A DNA stretch of 64,000 nt from Oceanirhabdus seepicola (GCF_023684385.1 NZ_JAGSOJ010000001.1:124001-188000), one strand, 5' to 3'; shown: positions 1-8,824, counted from the first letter of the stretch. The notes: a model not told the origin generated them from the sequence alone. Translations and numbers: made by a program.

Positions 1-40
1 AATAGTTCATAACTTATAACCTCATTCCATATGCTAGTTA

Positions 41-1099
41 CTATTTTAATTCATGAGTATTCTTAATTCTCACCATTAATTTTGTAAACTTATCAACTTC
101 ATCGAATTGTGGAAAGTGTGCTGAATCTTCAAACCATATAAATTCCTTATATGGTGCTTGCAGCTTATTATAGTACTCTTCTACAAGAATTGATGGAGTA
201 TTATAGTCATATCTCCCCCCACAGAAATATACCGGAACTTTGATGCTAGGCATATCATTTATGAAATTTAAGTCTTTATTATGTCCCCACATAGTATCAG
301 CAGTAAATTTACTTCCTAATGCTAATTTTATTCCATCTATGCCCCTATACTCAGGTGAAAATATACATCCAACTATGATATCCTTTAATGTATTTACTTG
401 TTTTTCAACACCATTATATCTGGTTAATATTTTTCTCTGTGCAACTGTATCTTTTACAGCTTCTGAATAAGGTGGTACCCCTATTTTATCTAGTATTTCA
501 ATTGACTTAATGTCATTATTCTCTTTAGCTTGATCATACACATAATCATACGCTATAATTTCTCCTTTAGTACCGTCTACAACTTGTCCTATACCTATAT
601 ATGCTTTAATTTTTTCTGGATATTTATCTACTACAAATAATCCAAGTTCGCTTCCCCAAGAATGTCCAACTAAATAAACTGAATTCTTATTTAGTTTTTT
701 ACATAGATAATCTATGACTTCATTTGTATCCAAAACAAATTGTTCTCGTGTCATGGAGTTTTCATTTATATTTGCTGAATATGATTTCCCTGCTCCTCTC
801 TGATCCCAGTTTACTACAACAAAATCTTCCTCTAGCTTATTTTGATACTTCCGTGCAAAACTAATCTGAGGATAACCAGGACCACCATGTAAAAATATAA
901 GAATTGGATTATCCCTGTCAGTACCTCTAATTAAAAGAGCTTGCTCAATTCCTCCAATTTCAACCATCTTGAGTTCACTGATGCTATTTTTATTATTAGA
1001 AGTTGTTTTATATTTTGGCGTTCGTGATGGTAAAAACAATATTAAAGGTACGCCTATTAACATAATTAATACTACAATTTTTAATAATTGTCTTTTCAT
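41..1099 (-). CDS. membrane-anchored alpha/beta hydrolase (proline iminopeptidase-like)
   Basis: Predicted serine hydrolase of the alpha/beta fold, peptidase S33/proline iminopeptidase type. Residues 6-23 form one hydrophobic helix without a lipobox cysteine, so the enzyme is probably tethered outside the membrane. The oxyanion motif HGGPG lies at 71-75, WDQRGAG follows near 98, and the nucleophile elbow GHSWG places Ser147. The late Asp (GGRYDYNTP) and His (DSAHFPQFDE) complete the triad. The ATG directly abuts the stop of the upstream acetyltransferase gene, whose final codons carry the AAGGAG ribosome site, so the two are co-transcribed. The family covers aminopeptidases and esterases and the substrate cannot be read from sequence. 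No key residue is missing. Confidence 0.85.
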   Translation of the reverse strand: MKRQLLKIVVLIMLIGVPLILFLPSRTPKYKTTSNNKNSISELKMVEIGGIEQALLIRGTDRDNPILIFLHGGPGYPQISFARKYQNKLEEDFVVVNWDQRGAGKSYSANINENSMTREQFVLDTNEVIDYLCKKLNKNSVYLVGHSWGSELGLFVVDKYPEKIKAYIGIGQVVDGTKGEIIAYDYVYDQAKENNDIKSIEILDKIGVPPYSEAVKDTVAQRKILTRYNGVEKQVNTLKDIIVGCIFSPEYRGIDGIKLALGSKFTADTMWGHNKDLNFINDMPSIKVPVYFCGGRYDYNTPSILVEEYYNKLQAPYKEFIWFEDSAHFPQFDEVDKFTKLMVRIKNTHELK

Positions 1100-1549
1100 T
1101 TACTCTTTTATCTCCTTAATAAAACAAATAATACGATTAGCCTCTTTAAATCCTATCTTCTTATGAAAATCATAACTAATAGTATTGTCATATTCGATAT
1201 CTGAACCCATCTGGCAACACCCTTTTGATAATGCCCATTGTTCACCTTTTTTAACTAGTTCTCTGGCAATACCTTTCTTTCTATAGTTTGGTTTAACATA
1301 AATCCCCTCAACATAACCAACAGGACTTGAGTCAGAGCCTTCTACATAATCACGTCTGATAGCAACATGAATAAATCCTATGTTCTCACCTTTAACTTGA
1401 TATAAAAATACTTCATCATCCTCTGATTCTAACAGTTCCGTAAACTCTTCTTTCAGTTCATCAACTGTATCTTCTGGCCATAAATCTAATGCCATTGAAA
1501 CTAAATCCTTTAAATTCTCTATATGTGCCTCTACAATTTTATTTTTCAT
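1100..1549 (-). CDS. GNAT acetyltransferase, aminoglycoside AAC(6')-I-like
   Basis: Acetyl-CoA-dependent N-acetyltransferase of about 149 residues. It resembles chromosomal AAC(6')-I enzymes: a conserved LWP near the N-terminus, the block SSPVGYVEGIYVKPNYRKKG spanning beta4 and the acetyl-CoA pyrophosphate loop (Q/RxxGxA type), and a C-terminal SDIEYDN...FHKKIGF. These correspond to the core of the Acinetobacter-type 6'-N-acetyltransferases. I chose ATG 1549 over the upstream in-frame ATG (1594) because GAGGGGG sits at ideal distance. It is translationally linked to the hydrolase downstream. Activity on aminoglycosides is inferred from the family resemblance; a housekeeping amine substrate is equally possible. 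Confidence 0.8.
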   Translation of the reverse strand: MKNKIVEAHIENLKDLVSMALDLWPEDTVDELKEEFTELLESEDDEVFLYQVKGENIGFIHVAIRRDYVEGSDSSPVGYVEGIYVKPNYRKKGIARELVKKGEQWALSKGCCQMGSDIEYDNTISYDFHKKIGFKEANRIICFIKEIKE

Positions 1550-1601
1550 ATTTATTTCCCCCTCAGAACAATAATTGTATCTATATAAATTCACCTATGT
1601 A

Positions 1602-2222
1602 TTATTTATTTTGTAACTCGTACCAATCACCAAATTTTTTCATACAAGTAATTTCCTCTAACCTTTGATATTCAACAAAATCCTCTTCATTAAACTCAGC
1701 AATTGTTTTATCAAAATTTTTTGGCTCAAATATGTACCATAGTTCGGACCACTGGTTTTCTTTTTCTTTCCCTCTTATAGAATGTGAAATCATACCAGGG
1801 GATTTGCTTTCAAAAAATCTAATTTCTATTCCATCATAATATGCCAAACACTCTCTAAATTCACAATATCTATCCTCTATACCTTCCATAAGTTTTATTA
1901 TGCCCTTTATTCCTATGGTTTCTAGCATAGGATTTACGTATGCCCTTGGGAAACCATTCCATTCCCTTATAAAGAATCCCGCATCCAATGCTATGCATGG
2001 TTTCTTAACAATATTATAAGCTTGTATAACTTTTTGCTTAGCAATCTCTTTTAAATCATCACTTCTTGGTTCTATTAATTCAGCATTATAAGGTAACACC
2101 TTTATATTTTTTAAATTTTCTTGGGCATAAGCAATCTTTCCTTTATTAGTTGTTACAAAAATAATTTCTTGCACCCCATTTGAACCCTTATTATCTGATG
2201 TTTTTATTAATATATCTTTCAT
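1602..2222 (-). CDS. Ham1/RdgB-like non-canonical purine NTP pyrophosphatase
   Basis: Divergent member of the inosine triphosphate pyrophosphatase fold, which hydrolyses dITP/XTP to monophosphates and keeps damaged purines out of nucleic acids. Visible signature: FVTTNKGKI near residue 23-31 (the family's (S/T)xNxxK phosphate motif), ALDAGFFIREWNGFPRAYVNP (equivalent of the DDSGL...PG segment) and a FREC strand typical of the fold. The start at 2222 is supported by GGAGG seven bases upstream; the longer frame to 2279 has no such site. It is somewhat longer at its N-terminus than canonical RdgB and lacks the usual second acidic residue of DDSGL, so it may be a paralogue with altered specificity rather than the housekeeping enzyme. 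Confidence 0.7.
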   Translation of the reverse strand: MKDILIKTSDNKGSNGVQEIIFVTTNKGKIAYAQENLKNIKVLPYNAELIEPRSDDLKEIAKQKVIQAYNIVKKPCIALDAGFFIREWNGFPRAYVNPMLETIGIKGIIKLMEGIEDRYCEFRECLAYYDGIEIRFFESKSPGMISHSIRGKEKENQWSELWYIFEPKNFDKTIAEFNEEDFVEYQRLEEITCMKKFGDWYELQNK

Positions 2223-2347
2223 TTGTATCCTCCAATTTTTTTCGCATCTTGTAATAATCTTCAATTTTGACTTCAACATTACCTATCATTTTTTCAGGAA
2301 TTGAGTTCACGTAATTTTTTCATACATCATTTACTCTAATCTATCAA

Positions 2348-3175
2348 TTATCTATATTCAAGTTCTGAGCCTACTCCTAATTCTTCTACAGTTGCTACTT
2401 TAGATAAGGCTATTTTTGATTTCAAATCTGTACAGTGACAAGGATGTAATGATTTAGGGTTTAGGTTCTTCATATATTCTATAGTCCCATCTATTTGTTC
2501 TTTAGAAGGATTTAATAAATGTAATCCTCCAATTATATCAACTACTCTATCATCCTTACATATCTTTTTAGCATGTTCAACAATATTACAAATACCCGAA
2601 TGAGAACAGCCAACAATAATAACTAATCCTTCAGTAGATTTATATACCAATGCTGTATCATCCATTAAATAATCATCTTTTTCACCATGGGATTCAAGAA
2701 TTTTACCAATTGGTTCTTTGTTCTCAAAGTTGTACTTCCGTTCTATTTCACCTAAGAAAACCAAACTATCCGTAATCCATACAACTTCTTTTGATAGTTC
2801 AAGTTCAAAATTATTGGATAATTCTTGTTCAGAAACTATTGTCCCAAAATCAGCTCCTATTGGAGATATTCTAGATAAAAAAGCTTTATTGTGAGCAATT
2901 ATTTTCGGTCTCTCATTTTTTATGATTCCTTTTTCTCTATATAATTTAATTAAGTGTTGAAGTCCCCATGTATGGTCACTATGTCCATGGGAAATAGCAA
3001 CATAATCTAATTCTTTTAAATTAATTTCCATTTGTTCAGCATTTTCAATAAATAAATTTGAATATCCTGTATCAAATAATATTTTTTTATTATCATCTTC
3101 AATATAAAATGATAATCCCCACTCTCCATATGAATCACATAACGTATTATTATCTACTAAAACTTTTAATTTCAT
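2348..3175 (-). CDS. MBL-fold metallohydrolase (COG1237 type)
   Basis: Metallo-beta-lactamase-fold hydrolase of 275 residues, predicted cytosolic and dinuclear-metal dependent. The metal ligands are visible in order: SHGHSDHTWG (HxHxDH) near residue 61, GCSHSG near 190, and GGLHLL near 217. The late HPCHCTD motif is characteristic of the COG1237 subgroup, which includes the enzyme making 4-(beta-D-ribofuranosyl)aminobenzene 5'-phosphate derivatives in archaea, although most bacterial members are uncharacterised. GAGGGG precedes the ATG. The upstream DUF402 gene ends 19 bases before the start, suggesting co-transcription. Substrate unknown. Confidence 0.8.
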   Translation of the reverse strand: MKLKVLVDNNTLCDSYGEWGLSFYIEDDNKKILFDTGYSNLFIENAEQMEINLKELDYVAISHGHSDHTWGLQHLIKLYREKGIIKNERPKIIAHNKAFLSRISPIGADFGTIVSEQELSNNFELELSKEVVWITDSLVFLGEIERKYNFENKEPIGKILESHGEKDDYLMDDTALVYKSTEGLVIIVGCSHSGICNIVEHAKKICKDDRVVDIIGGLHLLNPSKEQIDGTIEYMKNLNPKSLHPCHCTDLKSKIALSKVATVEELGVGSELEYR

Positions 3176-3194
3176 TGTTCTTACCCCTCTTCCA

Positions 3195-3734
3195 TTAATC
3201 TAAAGAAATCATAAATTCCAAATACCTCTTACACATGTTTAACAATTCAATCTTATTTTCACTTATTTGTTCAATAAGATTATTAGCTTCAAAATAAGCT
3301 AAATCATATTGTTCTTTGGTAATATCGTTATCTTCTAAAGCTTCTTTAAGTTCATCTTCATCAAGTAATAAAATTTCACCTGTTGGAAGTAATACAACAT
3401 CAAGATATAAATCATCATAATATGGTATTCCAGAAGGATTGATTTTATTTCCAGTACAAATATCAAAATAAAGTTGTACAATTTCATGTTTTTCATTAAA
3501 CATTGTAGTTAATGCATAATTCTTGTCTTTTGGAAAGTATTGTGTCCATATAAAGCCATCATTAGCTAAACATAAGCGCTTACCTCCTACATCAATAATC
3601 AATGGTTCTCTTACCTTATCAATATGAGTGATTGATAAATACCCATTTAATTCTTTATTTTCTATGTGAGTTATATTAAATCTTTTTTCCAGAACTCTTG
3701 TCCAGTTCGGCCGATCTGCATATTTTCTTTTCAT
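3195..3734 (-). CDS. DUF402 family protein (FomD-like fold)
   Basis: Protein of about 179 residues matching the DUF402 family: basic/aromatic N-terminus, a beta-rich core (GFIWTQYFPKD, ALTTMFNEKHEIVQLYFDI), then YYDDLYLDVVLLPTGEILLLDEDEL and a helical tail with KEQYDLAYFEAN. The DDLYLDVV...DEDEL acidic cluster corresponds to the metal-binding residues in the FomD/nucleoside-phosphate hydrolase relatives. I chose ATG 3734 because the upstream in-frame TTG (3749) overlaps the GGAGG that serves this ATG. It forms a two-gene unit with the MBL hydrolase. Phosphohydrolase activity on nucleotide-linked substrates is inferred from the family only. Confidence 0.75.
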   Translation of the reverse strand: MKRKYADRPNWTRVLEKRFNITHIENKELNGYLSITHIDKVREPLIIDVGGKRLCLANDGFIWTQYFPKDKNYALTTMFNEKHEIVQLYFDICTGNKINPSGIPYYDDLYLDVVLLPTGEILLLDEDELKEALEDNDITKEQYDLAYFEANNLIEQISENKIELLNMCKRYLEFMISLD

Positions 3735-3798
3735 ATAATTTTCCTCCAAATTTATTGCCCTTATTATAAAAGTTTAACTTCCATTTTGCATAGCGCTA

Positions 3799-4233
3799 TT
3801 ACCACCCAAAATCTGTGAACTTACTTCCTTCCTGATATTTCCTAATTGCTTCTTTAATATATGCAACCATATTATAAGGTAAGTTATCCAAATCAAACCA
3901 TTCCAATAAATCACATTTATTTGGTTCCATATTCTTTATTTCACCAGACCACTGTTTTGCAACAAAAAAATAATCTATTCCTTCTCTATCAACATTCTTT
4001 CTATGCATTACTTGAATTGGTTCTATTTGATTTTTATAAATAGTAATTCCTGCTTCTTCCTTTGCTTCTCTTATCATAGCATCTATATAATTTTCATCTC
4101 CATCAATATGTCCTGCAACAACGCTAAAATTACCATCTTCATATCCAGTATTAAATCTTCTTAATAACAAGATACTTCTATCTTTTATTAAAAATAAATG
4201 TACCGCTACTGGCATTGTAAATCTCTTTTTCAT
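3799..4233 (-). CDS. Nudix hydrolase
   Basis: Nudix-fold hydrolase of 144 residues that would cleave a nucleoside diphosphate linked to another moiety. The complete Nudix box runs from GHIDGDE through REAKEEAGI at about residues 41-63, with all consensus positions (Gx5Ex7REUxEExGU) present. AGAGGA precedes the ATG. The MutT-like length and isolated position do not identify a substrate. It lies in a run of small accessory enzymes of the same strand, 64 bases before the DUF402 gene. Confidence 0.9.
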   Translation of the reverse strand: MKKRFTMPVAVHLFLIKDRSILLLRRFNTGYEDGNFSVVAGHIDGDENYIDAMIREAKEEAGITIYKNQIEPIQVMHRKNVDREGIDYFFVAKQWSGEIKNMEPNKCDLLEWFDLDNLPYNMVAYIKEAIRKYQEGSKFTDFGW

Positions 4234-4423
4234 TAATTTATCCTCTTTTCATTTATTCTCATAAATACACTGAATTCTACTTAAAAACTCTTATTCAATA
4301 TGCAACAATATTATAAAATTTCTAATAATTCCTTTAAATTCGATATTCTTATCATTTTTGAATATAAATCTAGAGGCTTATTACAATTAAAATATATCTA
4401 TATTCTACCATACACTTTTTTTA

Positions 4424-4459
4424 TAAAAAATACATTCCAGTTACAATTAATGGAATGTA
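4424..4459 (-). terminator. intrinsic terminator after the AadA-like gene
   Basis: A perfect 9-bp stem (TACATTCCA at 4431-4439 with TGGAATGTA at 4451-4459) is followed on the minus strand by a run of six T (A 4425-4430). It lies just after the stop of the minus-strand nucleotidyltransferase gene. Confidence 0.75.
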
Positions 4460-4468
4460 TTGAATCCT

Positions 4469-5251
4469 TTAACTTATATATAGATTGTTGTTTACATATG
4501 AACGAGTGAATTTTATAATTTCTAAAGTTTCTTCAAGATTATCAAAAGGCAAATCATTTTTCCATCTTAAAGCTTTTTCAATTAACACTTCCCATCTATT
4601 ATTGAAAGCATTTTGTGCCCATTCTGCTGCATTCTTCTTCGAAACCACGTTTCCATATTTAAACATATTTAAGATTCTACACATTGTTAGAATAGCATAG
4701 ACTTGATATTCCCTTTCTTCTAAAAGATTAGGATTCAAGAGCATTGGTGCCCACCACTGATTCAGTATTTTCAAGCTAGCTTGTTGTAGTTCCGAGGATG
4801 CAATTGAATCCATAAAAGACTGTGGATTAGGTCCCTCTATAATAATTCCATATTCCCTGAGTGTATATCGTTCAAGAACCCATTCGTATCCGTAATGTTC
4901 TAAAGAAAATTCCCGTCCATTAACATATGGACGTGGCTCAGTAGGTGGTATTTTACTGTGTAATAAATCTTTTGAAACATATGAGCCTTCTAACTTATAA
5001 GCCCATTTATTTTCCTTTCTTAAAATACCATTATGCATTTTTCTCAAAGAATTAAATAACTCCTGAGAAACCATATCTTTTGTAACCACAAGAAAGTCAA
5101 TATCACTGCTCTTTGGGTCAAAATCTCCTAGAGCAAGAGAACCATGAATATATAACCCTATAAATTCATCTTTTAAAATATCCTTTACTTCTCTTTTGAG
5201 CAATTCTATTAATGTGTAAACGTCTTTATATTTTAATAGTTGCTTATTCAT
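4469..5251 (-). CDS. AadA/ANT(9)-like aminoglycoside nucleotidyltransferase
   Basis: Nucleotidyltransferase of 260 residues with the two-part AadA architecture. The N-terminal NTP-transferase domain has the GS-x11-DxD metal motif (HGSLALGDFDP then SSDIDFLVV, Asp50 and Asp52). The C-terminal all-helical domain of the DUF4111 type carries LTMCRILNMFKYG and KKNAAEWA, as in streptomycin/spectinomycin adenylyltransferases. The KLEGSY segment after the DxD could supply the acidic general base. A GTGAGG site precedes the ATG. Adenylylation of an aminoglycoside is inferred from fold; homologues in environmental clostridia are often not linked to resistance. It has its own terminator downstream. Confidence 0.75.
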   Translation of the reverse strand: MNKQLLKYKDVYTLIELLKREVKDILKDEFIGLYIHGSLALGDFDPKSSDIDFLVVTKDMVSQELFNSLRKMHNGILRKENKWAYKLEGSYVSKDLLHSKIPPTEPRPYVNGREFSLEHYGYEWVLERYTLREYGIIIEGPNPQSFMDSIASSELQQASLKILNQWWAPMLLNPNLLEEREYQVYAILTMCRILNMFKYGNVVSKKNAAEWAQNAFNNRWEVLIEKALRWKNDLPFDNLEETLEIIKFTRSYVNNNLYIS

Positions 5252-5270
5252 TTTAAATATACCTCACTAG

Positions 5271-5393
5271 TTACCTTTTTGATGACACATTATACTCTTC
5301 TGGATAATATAATCCATGAAAAAAGTCGATATGAACATGATAGTTTGTCCAATTTTTAATTCCTCTATCTATGCCGGAACTTTTCTCACCTAA
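5271..5393 (-). pseudogene. C-terminal gene remnant, about 40 codons
   Basis: Between two intact genes a minus-strand frame without a start codon reads as ordinary protein, including GIDRGIKNWTNYHVHIDFF and then HGLYYPEEYN, ending at TAA 5271-5273. The frame is closed upstream by a stop at 5394-5396, directly next to the end of the acetyltransferase gene. The amino acid composition, with W, H and Y clusters, is unlike translated spacer. I read it as the tail of a gene whose front was lost. I do not recognise the family. Confidence 0.35.
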
Positions 5394-5397
5394 TTAT

Positions 5398-5946
5398 TTA
5401 TAAATTTTTAAAATATAATAGTCTTTCAGTTTTTACTTCTTTATTATCTATAATTTCATTTTTCATGAACTTCTCAGTTAATTTAAATCCAAGTTTTTCT
5501 ACACATCGTTGAGAATTTATATTTTCTGGCTTTACTGTTGCACGAAGTCTTGAATAATTACCATCTAACTTTAACAGTTCGATTAATTTATTCATTGCAA
5601 TAGATATTAATCCACGGCCCCAATAATCTTCATTTAGTGCATATCCGATTGTTAGAGTACTTGGATCTTCTTTTTTTAGAAATCTAATAACTCCAACTAG
5701 TTTTTCGGAATGTATCTCACAAATCCCTAAATATAAATTATTTCCCTCTTTAATTCGTTGATTAATTACTTCTATAAATTCATCTGTATCTTTTATAGAA
5801 GTATGAGTCTTTCTTGTAACATACTTTGCTATTTTTTCATTACTGTATATTTGAAAAAGATCTTCTTTGTCATCATTTTTGATGTAGCGAATTAGAAATT
5901 CATCTGACATTTTTATTGGCAACTGATTATGTATCATACTTAACAT
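5398..5946 (-). CDS. GNAT acetyltransferase, RimJ/RimL type
   Basis: Acetyl-CoA-dependent N-acetyltransferase of 182 residues in the RimJ/RimL (Acetyltransf_3) subgroup. Landmarks: LIRYIKNDD at the start of the fold, GYALNEDYWGRGLISIAMNKLI carrying the acetyl-CoA loop (W-GxG), and the characteristic ATVKPENINSQRCVEKLGFK near the C-terminus. AGGAGG lies eight bases before the ATG at 5946; an in-frame ATG four codons later is also possible. Members acetylate N-terminal amines of proteins or small amines; which applies here cannot be told. Confidence 0.85.
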   Translation of the reverse strand: MLSMIHNQLPIKMSDEFLIRYIKNDDKEDLFQIYSNEKIAKYVTRKTHTSIKDTDEFIEVINQRIKEGNNLYLGICEIHSEKLVGVIRFLKKEDPSTLTIGYALNEDYWGRGLISIAMNKLIELLKLDGNYSRLRATVKPENINSQRCVEKLGFKLTEKFMKNEIIDNKEVKTERLLYFKNL

Positions 5947-6040
5947 ACTATTCTCCTCCTATCACCCTACATATTTGATTGTTTTCATATATCACTTTCT
6001 CTTTTGTAAAACTTTTTTGACCATTCTTTTAAGTGTAGTA

Positions 6041-6832
6041 CTATTCCCTTGCGTCATCAGTAAATTCAATACTTAAAAGACGAGTTTTAGTAACAAATCC
6101 AACACTTTCTAAAGTCATTTTTGAATTTTCATTATAGTACCAACAACCACAAATAGGAATCTGATTGTTTTCATAACACCACTTTTTCAAATTGAATATT
6201 ATGGTTCTTCCAATACCTTTTCTTCTATATAATTCATTTGTATACATACCTATACTAGTAAAACCCTTTAGAACTCTTCCTTTTTCAATTATTCCAGCAC
6301 CAAGTAATATATTATCCTCAGTAAATATGAATATTTGATTATTGTCTACTTGTTCCTCTAGCTTATCAAAAAAATCTCCGCTAACTTTTTTAATCTCTGA
6401 TATATCTTCTTTATTAGCAATTCTAAAATCCCCATTTTTATATAATTTTACACTTGTATCAACTTCTTTATTATCTTGAAAGAAATATGCTTGCTTTTTA
6501 ACTATTTCACTTTGATCTAAAGCCAAACTTAAAAGTAACTCATCACTAGTAGTCACAAATGCAGATTCAATTGTGAATTCTTTAAGTATAGATTTGAAAA
6601 TATCTTGACCATATTTTAAATACTTGAAGCTTATATAAAATTGAGTTAGTAATTTTCCTTCATAAATTGCACAATATCCAATTGAATCTATGGTATCAGT
6701 AATTAAATAAAACTCAGAAGCAACAATATGGTCATCTAAGAAGGAATCAAATGGTGAAGATAATGTATTGATATATTCCTGCATTAATAAATTAATATCT
6801 TCCATTTTACAAGGCTTAAATTGAAATTTCAT
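6041..6832 (-). CDS. two-domain GNAT acetyltransferase
   Basis: Protein of 263 residues with a recognisable GNAT domain in the C-terminal half: IANKEDISEIKKVS, then GMYTNELYRRKGIGRTIIFNLKKWC with the R-x2-GxGR acetyl-CoA loop, and NENSMKMTLES-like NSKMTLESVGFV near the end. The N-terminal 120 residues look like a degenerate second GNAT lobe (strand-rich, with no clear acetyl-CoA loop), a layout seen in tandem GNATs where only one half is catalytic. GAGAGG precedes the ATG. Substrate unknown. Confidence 0.75.
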   Translation of the reverse strand: MKFQFKPCKMEDINLLMQEYINTLSSPFDSFLDDHIVASEFYLITDTIDSIGYCAIYEGKLLTQFYISFKYLKYGQDIFKSILKEFTIESAFVTTSDELLLSLALDQSEIVKKQAYFFQDNKEVDTSVKLYKNGDFRIANKEDISEIKKVSGDFFDKLEEQVDNNQIFIFTEDNILLGAGIIEKGRVLKGFTSIGMYTNELYRRKGIGRTIIFNLKKWCYENNQIPICGCWYYNENSKMTLESVGFVTKTRLLSIEFTDDARE

Positions 6833-6921
6833 AATGTATTTACCTCTCCATCAATAAAATTTTTTAAACATGTAATATTTTCTTATATTTATGAATATTT
6901 TACCATGAATCATATTTAAAA

Positions 6922-6957
6922 CAAAACTCTCATTTATATTTCTAAATGAGAGTTTTG
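6922..6957 (-). terminator. strong intrinsic terminator after the ABC exporter operon
   Basis: A perfect 15-bp stem (6922-6936 with 6943-6957, six-base loop) ends in TTTTG on both strands and lies 40 bases beyond the stop of the minus-strand permease remnant. Confidence 0.8.
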
Positions 6958-6997
6958 CATTATATAAGATGATAATTGAAATGATAATAATATTAAA

Positions 6998-7806
6998 TTA
7001 CAAAAACACTGTTCCTAAAATAAAAGGGATTAGTGCTCCTAATGCCCACAATTTATTTTTAGACTTTGAAGTATTGTTATTATCTAACCTAAAAAGATAA
7101 CCACTTAATATAAAACTTATTACGCCGCATAATATAAGTATACCAAGAGAAATCATTGGATTAAATGAATGCTGTCCATTTTCTACTAATGCTTGATAAG
7201 CATCCATTGCATAAGTCGTAGGAAGCAGCCTTCCAAAACTTGTAATTGACTCTGGCAAAGCATTAGTTGGCATCATTAGTCCCCCAATAAGCATTGAAGG
7301 AAGAAATATTACCTGTGCATAAAGTACTGTTACTGAAGTATTATTTGCTATTACTCCTATAAAAGAGCTATCCCTGTACATACAATAACCGTAGCAAGAA
7401 AAACAAGAATTAATCCCCCAATATTACCTGGTAACTTAGCACCAAACAAAACTGGAGCACTTAAAAGGATTATTGCTGTCACAATAATTGTATGAAAAAC
7501 AGTTGAAAGTGTTGGTATTGCAAGCATTGATAATTTTGATACACCATTAATTTTATAACTTCTAAAGATACCATTATTTCTTGATGTAACCAAAACATTA
7601 GGCATTCCCAAGATAGCACTCACCAATATCCCAAATATCATCATTGAAGGTATAAGAATGTCACCATATTGTGGATTTAATTTAGGCATTATCCCACCCA
7701 TTACTAAATAGAAACCAAGGGGAAATAGATAATTCATAAGCAATAATGTTTTATCTCTAAGACCACCCTTTAAATCCATTACAAAATGTGTTATAAAAGA
7801 CTTCAT
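6998..7806 (-). pseudogene. ABC-2 type permease, broken by a one-base deletion
   Basis: Two adjacent frames together make one ABC-2 exporter permease of about 268 residues. The first part (7806 to about 7362) starts at ATG 7806 and ends at a premature TAG after GIALL. The second (from about 7364 to 6998) resumes with IGVIANNTSVTVLYAQVIFL, the conserved segment of this family. Restoring one T in the short T-run (A 7361-7364 on the plus strand) reads GIALF-IGVIANN without interruption. It overlaps the upstream ATPase gene by four bases, so it is the membrane partner of that ATPase. The deletion may be real or a homopolymer error; at least five hydrophobic segments are otherwise intact. Confidence 0.8.
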
Positions 7807-8696
7807 AGTGCACCTCCTACAGAAGTTATTTCAAGGAATCTTTCCTCTAATGATGGTCGCTCTACTCTTAAATCAATAAGACTATCTCCCATTATATCAA
7901 TTAAATTAATTATTTCTGTTACCTTCCTACCAGGATTATCTGAATAAAAAATATAGTATTCATCAACCAATGTACCTTCAGCCTCTTCAAGACTTTTTCC
8001 AATTGTTCGAACAGAAATTTTAGTTTCAGTTGAACCAGAAGCTGTTATTTCCTTTGGAGTACCAATAGTCACAAGTTTACCTTTTAATAGAATGGCCATT
8101 CTATCTGCCATTTTCTCTGCTTCTGCCATATCGTGAGTTGCAAGAAGAATTGTTGTTCCTTGATTCTTTAATTCATTCATCAATTCATGAAGTTCCACTC
8201 TTGATTGTACATCCAATGACGCAGTAGGCTCATCTAAAATAAGCACTTTGGGATTATGAGCAACTGCTAGGGCTAATACTAATCTTTTCTGTTCTCCACC
8301 TGAAAGAGTATTAAAATAAGTATTTGCCTTGTCCCACAATCTCATTCTTTTTAACAGATCATATCTTGGTTTTATGCCATGATATGATGAGAATAATCTC
8401 ATTGATTCTTTTACAGTAATTGTGGTTGGTAATGCTGAGGACTGAAGTTGTACCCCTATGATATCTTTCAATTTCACACTATCTTTTGATGGGTCTATCC
8501 CCATAATTTCAATTTTTCCTCCATCAGGATTCCTTAATCCTTCAAGACATTCTAATGTACTGGTTTTACCTGCTCCGTTGGGTCCAAGAATACCAAAAAT
8601 CTCCCCTTTTTTAACTTCAAAACTAATTCCATTTACCGCAGTATAGTCACCGTAGCATTTTGTGAAATCAACAACTTTAATTATTTCTTCACTCAT
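7803..8696 (-). CDS. ABC exporter ATP-binding protein
   Basis: ATPase of 297 residues of the ABC-2/DrrA-CcmA type that would power the adjoining permease. Walker A GPNGAGKTS is near residue 38-46, the signature LSGGEQKRL near 138, Walker B VLILDEPTASLD near 157 and the switch histidine in LLATHD near 192. The C-terminal ERPSLEERFLEIT motif is typical of drug/antibiotic exporter ATPases. GGGGGAG sits close to the ATG. The stop overlaps the permease start. The cargo is unknown, but a small-molecule or peptide exporter is the usual role. If the permease frameshift is real this ATPase is orphaned. Confidence 0.9.
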   Translation of the reverse strand: MSEEIIKVVDFTKCYGDYTAVNGISFEVKKGEIFGILGPNGAGKTSTLECLEGLRNPDGGKIEIMGIDPSKDSVKLKDIIGVQLQSSALPTTITVKESMRLFSSYHGIKPRYDLLKRMRLWDKANTYFNTLSGGEQKRLVLALAVAHNPKVLILDEPTASLDVQSRVELHELMNELKNQGTTILLATHDMAEAEKMADRMAILLKGKLVTIGTPKEITASGSTETKISVRTIGKSLEEAEGTLVDEYYIFYSDNPGRKVTEIINLIDIMGDSLIDLRVERPSLEERFLEITSVGGAL

Positions 8697-8772
8697 TTAA
8701 CTCCCCCATTTATTATTTAGTTCAATACTCTTCCTTATTTTTTATATTAATCAATATTTTACCATATATTGT

Positions 8773-8809
8773 TTCAAAAAGAAAACTCTCATTTCTAATG
8801 ATGAGAGTT
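8773..8809 (-). terminator. intrinsic terminator after the 8825-9190 gene
   Basis: A 9-bp perfect stem (8784-8792 with 8801-8809) is followed on the minus strand by TTCTTTTTG. It lies immediately past the stop of the minus-strand gene. The stem resembles the terminator at 6922-6957 in sequence (AACTCTCAT). Confidence 0.7.
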
Positions 8810-8824
8810 AATTATTATTAAAAT

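Noticed and set aside
4300..4509. Plus-strand frame of 69 codons in the AadA downstream region
   Set aside because: AT-rich, crosses the terminator and overlaps the nucleotidyltransferase gene; no ribosome site.
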